Below are positions 25,101 through 36,375 of a stretch of 64,000 nucleotides of DNA, piece by piece. The DNA is taken from contig JAJTUQ010000005.1 in assembly GCA_021399445.1 (NCBI GenBank), positions 4,402,001 to 4,466,000 on the forward strand. Reading direction: 5' to 3'. The position numbers and the translations under genes are program-made. The notes beneath the pieces were generated by a model, which searched no databases, was not told where the DNA came from, and saw only the letters and a list, made by a program, of their open reading frames with translations. Source of the DNA: Xylogone sp. PMI_703 (lineage: Eukaryota > Ascomycota > Leotiomycetes). Every line of letters begins with the position of its first letter. The stretch's first letter is position 1.

Positions 25101-25490
25101 CGTGCAGGAGAAACATTTACACCACAGTCACAGACTACGGGAGCTCAGACTATTCAGGAATCCCCAACTCTTGCGAGGAATAGAACCCGTACCAGTAGCG
25201 CACTTGAAGCTCAGGAGTCTCCTGGTGTCAGCACACTCCGTCGTCGCCCTGGTTTTCCTCCAGCCCTAAGCAGAATAATGGCCGATGCACATATGCAAGA
25301 TTTCGAGAAGAAGAGGAAGCCAGCCAGCACAAGAGGCAATGACTTGAATCGCTCTCCACACCAGGATGCTGCAGTTGCAAGTAGTGATGACGACGACGAT
25401 GACGAGCCGGATCCTCTAGAAGTCCGAGATGCGGAGATGTATCTGAGAACTACGACCTCATCAGATAATCAGGATTCCGGGAACAAGTAG
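22129..25490 (+). CDS. SYG1: SPX-EXS domain protein (SYG1/XPR1-like phosphate exporter or sensor), 1044 aa
   Basis: Five exons: 22129-22168, 22224-24217, 24279-24368, 24426-24720 and 24775-25490. Exon 1 starts with the SPX core (MKFAKELEEDLVPEW, then YLDYKAGKKRVK), and the second half of SPX is at about residues 420-490 (KLKLALKEYYRGLELLKSYA). The two halves are separated by a long Ser/Pro-rich insert typical of fungal members. SPX domains bind inositol pyrophosphates. From about 530 on come membrane helices and the EXS domain (YPVEFRDFFLGDMYCSLTYFMG, then WDLAMDWSLLQ and ENEHCSN), the signature of XPR1/SYG1 phosphate exporters. The tail is hydrophilic with a run of aspartates near residue 1016. 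Acts at the plasma membrane or Golgi in phosphate export or homeostasis. Introns 3 (57 nt) and 4 (54 nt) are multiples of three without stops; I removed them because splicing restores the conserved MG-NISLFF and YTSIWD joins. Confidence 0.92.
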
Positions 25491-28400
25491 TTCTGAGTGC
25501 CATGTCAACAATACAGGACTTGTAACAAACTCAACGATAGATAGATGTATAAAACAAATAGACGTGTATATAATCTCGTTCAGCAATCACTAGCAAGCCC
25601 TTGTATAGTCTTACCTTTGGCGAGCATCTTCAATCTTGTACATGCTGACCACTTCCCGTCAAGCCGTAGGGAGTATAGCTGAATTTAATTGTGTGGGGGA
25701 AGCTCTCTTGTACCTTTCACTTTATTCTTCTCTTAATCGAATATATATTCCCGGGGTTCCCTTCTTCATTTCCATATAAAATTTGTCAGTTAAAGGTGGG
25801 TTGAAAGTAGCAAAGATGATAGATGTGCTCTAAGTAGAAGTCATTGGACTTGACATATTAGCTATACCATGCCTATAGTATAGCAGATAGGTCTTCCTAT
25901 ACACAATTGCACTCCTATCTGGAGTTTATTTCCGTTTCTTACTGGAATACCGGAACTGTCTACTGAACCGGATAGGTCACAGACGACTAATACATTCTTT
26001 AACCACATTTACCGTAAGTCTTCCATCAATTGCTGTCATTGCGTGGCCCGTCGTACGGAAGGATAAAGACCTCGCCGGCTCTTCTTTCTGATTGCTGCTG
26101 GCCATTATATGCAAGTCTCAGCCTCGCATGTATGTTCTAGGTGTTTCATATGGGGTCCATTTCTCCGGCCGAATCAGAGACAAAAGAACGAATGAAACTT
26201 ATCCAGTCTTCGCTCTTCTCAGATTGGGATGCATTGTATGGTTCTTATTCTTTACGGACTCCTCTCTAATTGGGGATATTGGTGTGAGGTGTTGGACAAG
26301 CATTGCAGTGTGGTATAGACAGAGATATGGATATATATTATGCAACGCCAATGAAGCAGCGTGAGATTTTTTATTGATGAATTTTACTCAAAGTTTCAGA
26401 CCCTTAATGCAGGATAGCCTACCTTATTGTTGAGCAAAAGAAAGTAGAATTAGTAAAAAAAGGAAAGAAACGGCAACGTGATAGTTTAAGCTTTAGATAA
26501 TCAATTCGAACGGCAATACAGCCACCCAAGATTAGGAATCCTTATCTTGAAGCTACCTGCCATACTAATCTCATTAGCTAACCAAGGTGGTCAGATACTA
26601 AATTATATAATGTTTCGTCTTTGCATGGTGCGGTACTGTAGTTAAATAATAGGAAGGCTGATCCCCTCAAGATGTTTGGAGGGAATCTAAAAAGGGGAGT
26701 TTGTAATCTCAGCCACGAATGGGGATCCTCCTCGTTCGGGTGCATGCTCCTGCGCGCTTTGACGATTCGCCCCGCGACGGAGCATCGGCCGTGGAGTCTT
26801 ACTACAACCACCATCGTGAAATCTGGAATGATCACCACGTTGCTTACACGTGGGTGAATGCCTCAGTATCATCTGCTATAACAGCAATTGTTAACTGCCT
26901 CGTGATAGTTAGATAGACAGGTTCTTTGGGCTCGGCGCTCTGCTTCTTTATTGCGCACTCTCGTATCCCACTACAGCTGATGGATGCATGGTGATGGGTT
27001 ACACAACTAGTCCCCGCCCAGTTTGCTATTTAAGCTTATGACAGGTACAATCGGGCTTACGACGCATCTTGCTCGGCCAAAAGAGAGCACATTAAAAGAA
27101 AGAAAAGGAAAATTTTGTGCCTGTCATGAGGCTGGTGGATAGCAACAGTGGGCGGGACGACAAAGAGACCAATGTAATTACAGCGGCGAGCGGACCGGCT
27201 GAGGTAAGATAATGGAGATCCAGTGGAGGCCGGAATGGGCGCGATATCGCATCTCAATACCCGCAGCATCTAGCTGCCGTGAAACGGCAGGTGGTGGACT
27301 TCCTTTATGCGATGTACCGTGTACTCAGATATGGCATGTTTATGCGGACAATATCCAGAAGATCAGTCTTTGTCTAGGTGCAATTCGCGGATCCGAGGGA
27401 AGGTTAATCCGAGGACATCGACAATGGTCGGAGGTAATATTTACTAGGTTAAAAAGACTTTGATCGGGCGAGCTGATATACCCGAAGCAGATACTTTACG
27501 GACGTACCAGCACCAAACGGGTATGCCGTATCTAGCTGCTGCTTGGATCACCGCAACTACTGTAGTCCGTGTCCGAAGGACCTTTGAAGTAGTTAGTTTT
27601 TCCTTTCTCAGAGTGAGATTGCAGGCCTTCCCGATGCTTCCTCTGCTCACGCGCTGCCGTCTTCTCAAAACCGTTACAGCTCCAATCCAGCAGAGGGCGG
27701 AAACACCGTGAGCTAGTGTATATGTAGAGATCTGGTACGCCAATCCGCAGCTGCCGCACCGACCGCAGCGTTGACCGGAGCTCCCCCGCCCTAAAGAACG
27801 GAGTTGGATGGTCCATGGTTGATGGATACATACGCAGACAGATACAGTAAGCTCCAGCTCAACAACGGCACAGAGGGGCGCTCGAGCTGTGGTCATGTTG
27901 CCTGAAACTCTGGGCCCGGAAGCATTGGAAATCAACAGCGATCGCTCCTAGTAGTGACCTTCATCCCTATTCCCGCGTGCTTATGTATTCCTCCGTCCGG
28001 CTGCGGCTTACGCTTGGAGAAGCTCTTGGAGGAGGCTTCGCAAACAAAAAACAGAGCGAACTCGTGCTCGTAATGAGTAATCTCTCTTGTGGTCTGGACC
28101 ACGCAACGCGAGAGTGCCGAGAGAGACTCATCGACATCTTTATGTAGTGCTGCCGTAGAATCGGCGTGTTGCTTTCATGACTCGAGAAACTCAGCCCCCA
28201 AGTGCAAGCAATACTTCAGCTCGGCCCGTCACACTCTTCACTTGTCCTCCAACTCTCCCTCAGTTGTGTGCGTCCTGCAACCTGCACCGTTCGTCAGCAG
28301 CGAGAAAGGGCGCCATCCCTGTGTTGCTGGAGCGTGGATTACCTACTTACGCTGCATGAACCCGGCTTAGTCAACGCCGCCATATCCACGGCTGACTGCG

Positions 28401-29031
28401 CGCTGCGTATCCGGTTGTTTTCTGGGCAGCGAGCAGCAGGGCAGCTTTGGCAATCGCGATCGCTGGCAGCGTTTGCGGTCTGAGAGTCTCCAGGCTGGAG
28501 TGGTTGGCACGGTTGGGTCCTTGTGCTCCAGCTAGCGGGTCGTGGGCAGCGGTTCTGCTGCACGTTCGTTACTAGAGGGCGGGCGGCCAAGCACTGGTCA
28601 AGGCCTAGCTTGGAAGGCCCGGACAGTGGATTCTAAGGGTCCAAACCGCCTCGAGGGGCATGCCAGGCCAAACTACCCAAAGAGCGAGGAGGGAAATGTG
28701 ATAGGTCTCATCCGTGCCTCAACCCTTCCTCTCACCACATTCCTCGCTGTATTCCCTCTTCCTCCGTCCTTCTGCCCCCTCTTCCTTCTCCATCTTTCAT
28801 TGCTACGACAGTTTCGGCGATCCGGCAGGGCTAATGGTCGGCAAGTCTGTGCTCGTTGTGGGATAAGGGTTGAAAGAGAGGAGCGTGATTACGGGACACT
28901 CAGCATTACGGTGGCTCAGACCACGGCTGGCTGCAGCTTGCGACGCAGCTCCAGCACATCTATCATATCAGACCTTCCGGTATCCCTCGCCTTTTCTTCT
29001 CGTGGTGGAAGCTTCGGTATAGTTGAGAATC
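25491..29031. other. 3.5-kb intergenic region upstream of the histidine kinase
   Basis: AT-rich to about 26.7 kb, then GC-richer to 29 kb. Open frames such as 28542-29060 and 27444-27935 show no domain and the first overlaps the kinase's first exon in another frame. The last 300 bp include pyrimidine-rich tracts (CTTCCTCCGTCCTTCTGCCCCC) fitting a leader. I see no gene. Confidence 0.5.
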
Positions 29032-32000
29032 ATGGCAAAATCTTCAGAGATAGCGCGTGAGCGTGAGGTCTATAGGTAAGGAACATTTTGAACATTTTCA
29101 TAAAGAAAATAATTCTTCGCCAAACTTGCCAAGGAATACTCAGTATTAAGAGGTTCCATAGCTACATTTTTATATACTTATGTTTCTTTTGCTAGAAGTA
29201 ATTTCAATGTTCAAGCTACTGACTGCATCATAGATACTACCAACCTCCAGATCTCTCTCATGGCTCCCGTCCCATCATCCATGATCCGGCTCTCACAGCA
29301 TTTGCTCAATTGGGGGTGGTACGGTTGAATGCCCAGCGAGGAGTTGTCAATCTCACAGCTGCTGGACGAGAATGGATTCTTACCATCGTAGGCAAAAATA
29401 GGACGCTGCAAGATGATGGTCGCGGCGGCGAGGATCCAGATGGGAATAACTGGCCCACGATTGGAGAGAAGGAACTGGGTCTAGCTCCAAGGACAGTTGA
29501 ATTGCTTGATGGCAAAGACAGCCCGGATGGCCAACCACTACCCCATCTCATCGTGAATGATCTTCATACTGATCCACGCTTCTCGACGCATCCAATCCTC
29601 GTAAACGAGTCATATGTTCGGTTCATAGCGGTCTTTCCACTGCGAACTTACAACAATATCATTATTGGGACTTACATGATCGTCGACGATAAGCCAAGGG
29701 AGCATGTATGCTCAAGCGACATCGAGTGGCTTTCTAGCATGGCAGTTACAATAATGGAACATTTAGATAATGAAAGAGTTCGGCGAATTCAGGATCGCTC
29801 GGAGAGAATGATCAAGGCCATGGGCCTATTTGTCGAGGGTAAGCACTCCATCCGAGATTGGTGGGTAAATGGAGGCATCAGAATCCAGGGCTCGGCGGTC
29901 AAGAATGCTCTTAAGGATCGCACCCCTGATTACTACGCCGATAACTTTTTTGGTGTCCAAGAACCAGCAAACGGATATGCAGTGCAGGGAATTCAGGAAT
30001 TGCATAAAATGGATGTAAATGGTTACACGTCCTCCTTGGCGGCAGCTATGAATGCGAAACGGCCGATACCTCGTGGTGTTAGTTTCCACTCGTCTACTAG
30101 CATTACAGACAGTACTGGTGAGCTCAAGACATCTTCGGAAGCCTGGGAGTCAAACACCGATATCACCACCGAAGATCTACAGCAACCGACCACTCCACTC
30201 CCGGAGCCTGCCATTGATCACGACGCACCATTTTCAACCCATCCAGATGCTGCTCAAGGAAAGAGACTACAGGAAGCACTCTTGACATCGGACCTAAAGA
30301 GGGCGTTTGCTAGAGCTAGCAACTTAATACGTGAGGCCACGGTGCTGGATGGATGTGTCTTTTTTGATGCTAGTATTGGCTCCTTTGGTGGCAGCGCCCA
30401 ATCGAGTGAAAAGCCCCCTGCAGCATTTAAATGGGGTGGATCTTCCGGAGGACCTTCGAGTAGTGATGATGAGAATCGAGCTCCCAATATCGATAGTGCC
30501 CTTTCCGATGGAAACCTTAATGGCAGCCCTCCAGCTGAACCTGCCTCACACATAAACAGCCTCCCGCCCAAAGAACCAGAGAAAGGTTGTAACGTGTTAG
30601 GATTTTCCACGCGGACTCGATCTAGCATCAACTCGCATGAGCCATCTGAAGAACTCCTCTCATTTCCAGAGAATTTACTGCGGCGATTCTTGAAGAAATA
30701 CCCACATGGTAAGATCATGTCGTTCGATGACGAGGGGACAGTATTCTCATCAAGTGATTCGGACCAACTGGGAGCATGTAGTGTTCCTCTGGCTGGAGAT
30801 AAACGTAGCTCAATCGCATCACATTCATCCATAAAAAGCAAAGAGAGACGGATGTCGAGAGAGGCCGAATATAAAGCTGTGCGTGCGGCATTCCCTGGAG
30901 CACGAAGTGTCGCTTTCTTCCCATTATGGGACTCCGCCAAGGAGAGGTGGTTTGCAGGAGCGTTCACATGGTCTAGTACACGTGAGCGAGTTCTCTGCCA
31001 TCAGGAAGACTTAACCTATATGGCATCTTTTGGAAATACCATCATGGCAGAAGTTGCACGACTGAGCAGCCTGGCCGTATCGCAGATGAAAACTGACTTC
31101 ATCTCCTCCATCAGCCACGAACTTCGATCCCCATTGCATGGAATTTTAGGAAGTGTTGAGTTTTTACAGGAATCAGCACTGAGCCCCATGCAAGCCGACC
31201 TAATAAATACCATCCACTCCTGCGGGAAGACACTATTGGATACGATAAATCATGTTCTCGATTTCTCGAAGGTCAATAAGAAAGTGAAACATCATAAAAA
31301 TAAAAGGCGAAAGAGAAAGGGCGAAAAGGGGTCAAAAGATCGACTGAGCCGCAGAGGTAGCATCGTTCCTTCTGAAGACGTAGAAGATCTATGTACGATC
31401 AGTGAAGAGGTCGTGGATAGCGTCTACGCCGGTACCAGCATGAGCAAGCGATATCCCCAAGTGCGAGGCCCTCACAAACACTCACCATCCAATAGCTTGG
31501 CAAATGCGCCGGAAACTTCACCTGTTCAAGTTATAATGGATATTGCATGGCGTCCAAACTGGAATTTTGAGGTGGATGCAGGTGCTTGGCGAAGAATTCT
31601 GATGAATATCGTCAACAACGCGCTGAAATATACCGACTCTGGGTTTGTTCGACTTGAACTAGGGGTTCAAAACGATCTTACCTCGAGACACGGCGAGCCC
31701 CAGTCAAACGTAACTATCACGCTCACTGATTCCGGGAAGGGAATATCGAAGGAATTCCTCAAGCACCACTTGTATACACCATTCATGCAAGAGGATAGCC
31801 TGGCTTCTGGGACAGGACTTGGCCTGAGCATAGTTAAGCAGATTATATATGACATAGGTGGTACCATCGACATTACCAGTGAGCAAGGAACAGGAACTGA
31901 AGTGCGAGTCTCGTTACCACTTCGACCCTCTAGGTCATCTAGCGTACCGGAAGGCCTATCCACGTTAGCAGATTTGCGAGAAAAGACAATGGGGAAGAGA

Positions 32001-33188
32001 GTGTGTCTGGTGGCATTTGACCTCCTTCCTAACCTAGGAGAAACACCGACAGGTATATTATCACCCGAAGATCAAGCTATAATCCATTTGAAGTCCTCTA
32101 TGCAAGGACTGTTCCACGACTGGTTCGGAATGGAAGTCATCACAGCTCACAGTTTGGAGACTCTTCCTGAAGCATCTGTTTATGTTGTAGTAGAGTCTCG
32201 TCTCCCAATACAAGGCAGCCTGACGGAAAGAATTCTGTGTCTCAGCCAAAAACACCAGGCGCAGAACACAGAACCCAAGGCAATGCTTATTCTAGACAAC
32301 GCAAGCACTTACAGTGAGAGTAATTTCACTACCAGAAACAGATTGCATGTCAGATTCCTACAACAACCCTACGGGCCACACAAAATAGGTGCCGCTCTCC
32401 AAGAAGTCTTTTGCAATAAAGACCCACAGCCAGTTTTAGACTTCCCTGTCCGGGGACAGACCTATGATCCAGATTTCGCGGCGCATATTGATCCAACTCT
32501 CCACTTCGCCTCAAAGAGGCGTGTCCAAATCAGCTGTGCGATCAAAGGCATGTTTTGTCCAGTAGAAGTGGCTCCACTAGAAACAAATGGCCAACCGAAT
32601 CATACGTCTGATCCAGCCCAAGTCGCTTCGGATACCTACGGACTTTCTCACGAGCCAAGTCAACAGCCTACTAATGAGTCTGCCGCACCTACAGATAAGC
32701 ATCAAATACGTAGAGCTCTGTTGGTAGAAGACAATGAGATCAATTTGAAGTTGTTGGTGATTTATATGAAAAAGCTGAAGATAGACCATGTGACGGCAGT
32801 GAATGGCCTGGAGGCCCTCAATGCTTACGATGACGCCAAGGGCGAGTTCGATATTATCCTCATGGGTGAGTGTCTACATATATTAATTCTCTGGCTGCTT
32901 TTGAAACAATAAGAATAACGGCTAACGTCTATTCCAGATATATCGATGCCTGTCATGGATGGTCTCACTTCTGCACGCAAGATCCGGAAACTAGAATTGG
33001 ATAACGACTATCCAGCCGCAGCTATCATAGCGCTGACTGGTGCAGCATCAATGAGTGCACGACAGGAAGCATTTAGCGCTGGGATTGATCTATTTCTCAC
33101 AAAGCCCGTACCGATGAAATACCTGCAAGTTCTGCTGGGCAGCTTGCGGGAGCGCGGCCGCGAAGCTTTGATGGAGGAAGGAATGTGA
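29032..33188 (+). CDS. Hybrid histidine kinase (GAF-HisKA-HATPase-receiver), 1308 aa
   Basis: Three exons: 29032-29075, 29234-32865 and 32938-33188. The small first exon (MAKSSEIAREREVYR) joins a conserved YYQPPDLSHG start; no ATG exists in the long frame itself, which supports this join. A GAF-like sensory domain spans about 40-200 (LTIVGKNR, NDLHTDPRF, FRTYNNIIIGTYMI-like order). After a Ser-rich linker, the H-box FISSISHELRSPLHG places the phosphorylated histidine at 643. An Arg/Lys-rich insert follows, then the ATPase N-box (NIVNNALKYTDSG, near 805), DSGKGIS and GTGLGLS (near 874). The C-terminal receiver has the acidic pair in LLVEDNEIN, the acceptor aspartate D1226 in MDISMPVMDG, ALTG and the lysine in LTKPV. 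No transmembrane helix, so cytosolic. It would pass phosphate to a histidine phosphotransfer protein and then to Ssk1/Skn7-type regulators. I cannot fix the fungal group number; the stimulus is unknown. Confidence 0.94.
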
Positions 33189-34183
33189 TCTTGTCCCAGA
33201 TGCACATGATCGATCAATCAATTTTACATACCTACGACAATAGTTTGGATAAAGGGGTTGGATATCTTTTTTGATTTTTGTTATTTATTCTGGGTTACCA
33301 TGAGAGGTTGGCTCGGCGTTCTATGATTCCCCCTTGCACAATTTCATTTTGTCAGAACTTTCCCAAAGGTTCGGCGATGACGGTTGGATTATGGAATATA
33401 TATTGGTTATTTTTCACATCAAATTATCAGGGAATAAGGGGCAAATCAGCACATTTATTTTCACTCAACAGACGACTATGGGATAGCTTTTTTTCCGCAC
33501 AACATCTAACATCATTCTGGAGCACGACGGACCTTTTAAATCGTTTTATCTTTCGCCCTATCTCTCTCGGATCCACAAAAGGCGACAATTACACAAAAAA
33601 AGACAGTATATGGGAGGATCAGACTCTTTTCATCATTCCAAGGCTTTCAGGGGATTTTCTTTTCTTTTCGGGGAACGGAAACGGAATTTAGAGTGAACCA
33701 TGGATTTTTGCAAAATGTATCCAGTTATCGGATTTTGGTCATTTTATACACTTTGTTTACTTCTCTGGCACGGGTGGCGTGGGGCCAAAAGGGGCCGGTT
33801 GGATTGGGTACAATGAGGTGTTTTGGGATGTATGCTACCAAGTTTCAAAAGCATGCAGTATCTTTTTAATGCTATTACTTATTAGATCATAGAATCCCAT
33901 TTTAATGTTAGATTGTGACTGTTAGCTACCAGGCCATAATCCTGTTTTATAGTATTCTCCCCCAAGCAGAACAGAAATTTTGATCCAAGGGCAGCACATA
34001 GACACTTCTTATCTAAAAGATTATTCATCAAATTCACACCAGACATTTTCGCTCCAGCCTCATGAAAGAAAGGGCAACCGACACCAAATACCAAATGAGG
34101 AGAGAACGCAGAAAAGATAGAGACAAACCAAGAATCATGTAGAAGGATCGCAAAGAATTAAAAAGCATCAAATGCATTACCCG
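33189..34183. other. Intergenic region downstream of the histidine kinase
   Basis: AT-rich 3' flank. Open frames such as 33278-33691 lack domain features. No RNA gene or repeat recognised. Confidence 0.5.
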
Positions 34184-34358
34184 CTAAATCGCAGTCATGA
34201 TGCTAATAACCTGCAAGAAGACGGCGCAAATGACGCGAATGCAAGCGTCAACAAGGATGATGACCTTATTGATGACTTCAATAACCCAACCAAAGCCGAA
34301 CTAAGTCCCAAAACGAGAAAGTAAAATTTTGCAGAGATAAAGCCATATCCCTGACCAT
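34184..34358 (-). CDS. Candidate 38-aa hydrophobic microprotein (two exons)
   Basis: On the minus strand, a 37-codon frame runs from 34300 to a TAG at 34184-34186 and reads as a highly hydrophobic, codon-like peptide starting FGFGWVIEVINK and ending VISIMTAI. Its third codon positions are mostly C or T, as in the other genes here. It begins directly after a TTAG acceptor-like site. An upstream ATG at 34356-34358 followed by a GT would make a 55-nt intron (34355-34301) with exon 1 ending at the initiator codon, though the donor (GTCAGG) is poor. It would be a one-helix membrane peptide with D and R in the helix. It lies just beyond the choline sulfatase 3' end on the same strand, so it could also be an untranslated tail. 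Real but unproven; no family recognised. Confidence 0.3.
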
Positions 34359-34574
34359 CCATAGGCCGCATTGCTCTATTCATCCAACTTTATGCTTTCA
34401 TAATACGCCATCATAAGGTTCGTAACCTACTCCAGAGCACCAACCAACCCAACCGACCTATGACCGTCCTGATATATGAATGATCTCAAACTTCAAAATC
34501 CAAATAGAAGAAAAAGGTTCATCCCGTAGGGGAAGATATCAAACAAAGGAAAAGCAGAAGAGAAGAGGCAACTC
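34359..34574. other. Short gap after choline sulfatase
   Basis: 3' flank of the choline sulfatase gene; an A-rich stretch is present but no distinct feature. Confidence 0.4.
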
Positions 34575-36375
34575 TTACTCCTCATAGCTACCGGCCTGAT
34601 GTGTGATACTGCCGATGACTTTGGAATTGAATTCCCTTCCTTGGGAATCAACTGGTGGGTACCGAGCCATAAGCTCGAGATCATCCAGCGGAATGTGCGA
34701 CCGGATATACTTCTTACGTCCGTCGTCTTCAGGGTTGTAATCCCAACTGGTGAACTTGCCAACCTTGAGAGCGCTCCAGACCAATCGTCTCTGACGCTGG
34801 GATAACAGAACATCTTCAGTGATACGATCAAAGTCCCATCTGGCAGCTGCCTCGGCGTGGAAAGCTTCAAGGATCTGAGTCACTTCGGGGGTAATTAATG
34901 GATCATCAGTTGGGAGGGTGGCGAGATTATGCAGTTCTGTTGGATCATTGGCAAGGTTGAAGAGCTGCGGTTTATCCACTGGGCAAGTAATGAATTTCCA
35001 TGGCCCACGACGGATCATCATCAATGGTGCAATAGTACCCTCGCCACAATACTCGGCGATGACGGTGTCGTTACCTCCTGGGACATTCTGCAGATGTGGC
35101 AGAAGGGAGGAGCCGTCCATTGGGAGCCGTGGCCAGAGTTTGGTTCCCGCCAGATCAACCAAGGTGGGAAGAATATCAAGGGTCGAGACATTTGCAGAGA
35201 CTCTGTGTGGCTTGAAGGCTTGGGGATAGTGAACGAGAAGTGGTACGCGTACCGAGTTCTCAAAGTAAGACATCTTATACCTGGAGAAGAGGTTAATGCT
35301 GAAACTATATAGAACGGACTGAGTTTCGGAATGGTTACATACCAAAGGCCCCTCTCTCCCAGCATGTCACCATGATCGCCACTAAACAGGACAATAGTGT
35401 TTTCGTCAAGTCGACAATCCTTGAGAACGTCCAGAAGTTGCCCAATGCAGTCATCAACATAGCTCACCGCACCATAGTATGCTCTTCGAGCTCGCTTAAC
35501 TTGCTCTGGAGTGAATTCCTTATCCCAAAGATCACAGACCTTGAGCAATCGCTTGCTATGGGAGTCCTGCTGCTCTTTTGGAATATTGACCTTGGGCAAC
35601 TCAATATCAACGCCTTCATACATATCCCAGTATTTCTTCTGTATAGTGTAAGGGTCATGTGGATGTGTCAAGGAGACCTAATACCAGGAGAGTTAGCTCT
35701 GCATTACGCATGCTAGGTAACAATGAGTAGAAGTCCTCTTACCGTCATGCAAAATGGTCTGGACTGTGGTCCCTTTCTGACGTGATCATAGAGAAATTGC
35801 TTCGACTTATACATAACCTCCTCGTCATAGTCCAGCTGATTGCTTCGCACGCATATTCCAGCCTGCTCGATGCTGCTCGCATTGTGGTACCACTCCAGCC
35901 GTGTGTCGGGCTCCTCCCAGTTCACCACCCAGCCATAGTCTCCCGGGTAGATGTCACTAGTCAACCTGCTCTCGTAGCCGTGCAGCTGGTCACCAATGAA
36001 GTGCATCTTGCCAGCCAAGGTAGTCTCGTAGCCTGCGGCGCGCAGGTAGTGTGCGTAGGTGGGGACGGAGGGCTCAATGCTGCAGGCATTGTCGTAGGAG
36101 CCAATCTTGGTGGGCAGCTGGCCCGTCACCATGGACATGCGGGACGGGGCGCAGAGGGGCGAGGGGCAGTAGGCGCTGTCGAAGACGACGGCAGTGGCTG
36201 CGAGGCGATCGAGGTTGGGGGTCTTGATCTGGGAGGCAGGGTTGTGCATCTTGAGCAGCGGGGCCGCGAGCTGGTCAGCCATGATGTAAAGGATGTTGGG
36301 CTTGGGGGCGGCTGAGGCTCTGACGGAGGTTGTTCCATCGTCGCCAGTGGTGAGGGTGTTGAGATCCGGCGCCAT
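34575..36375 (-). CDS. betC: Choline sulfatase, 557 aa
   Basis: Three exons on the minus strand: 36375-35743, 35677-35343 and 35280-34575. It hydrolyses choline-O-sulfate to choline and sulfate, a fungal route to release stored sulfur and choline. The sulfatase motif is C75-A-P-S-R79; the cysteine is expected to be converted to formylglycine. Metal ligands include D34 in the N-terminal ILYIMADQ and the later pair in FSGDHGDMLGE; K123 and H125 (GKMHF) are the expected active-site pair. The substrate-specific C-terminal region of choline sulfatases follows (WDFDRITEDVLLSQRQRRLVW, WDYNP). The ATG at 36373-36375 is in a strong context (GCCATGG) and no earlier in-frame ATG exists. Splicing restores the conserved FCMTVSLTHPHDPY and GLWYKMSYFE joins. 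No signal peptide, so cytosolic. Length and motifs fit a functional enzyme. Confidence 0.94.

Noticed and set aside
24339..25490. 383-codon frame as a separate gene
   Set aside because: It is the C-terminal EXS half of the SPX-EXS protein read through two stop-free introns.
28542..29060. 172-codon plus-strand open frame
   Set aside because: It overlaps the first exon and leader of the histidine kinase in another frame, is Ser/Arg-rich without any domain, and the kinase exon join is much better supported.
30254..30967. 237-codon minus-strand frame
   Set aside because: Lies fully inside the histidine kinase exon on the opposite strand and mirrors its codons.
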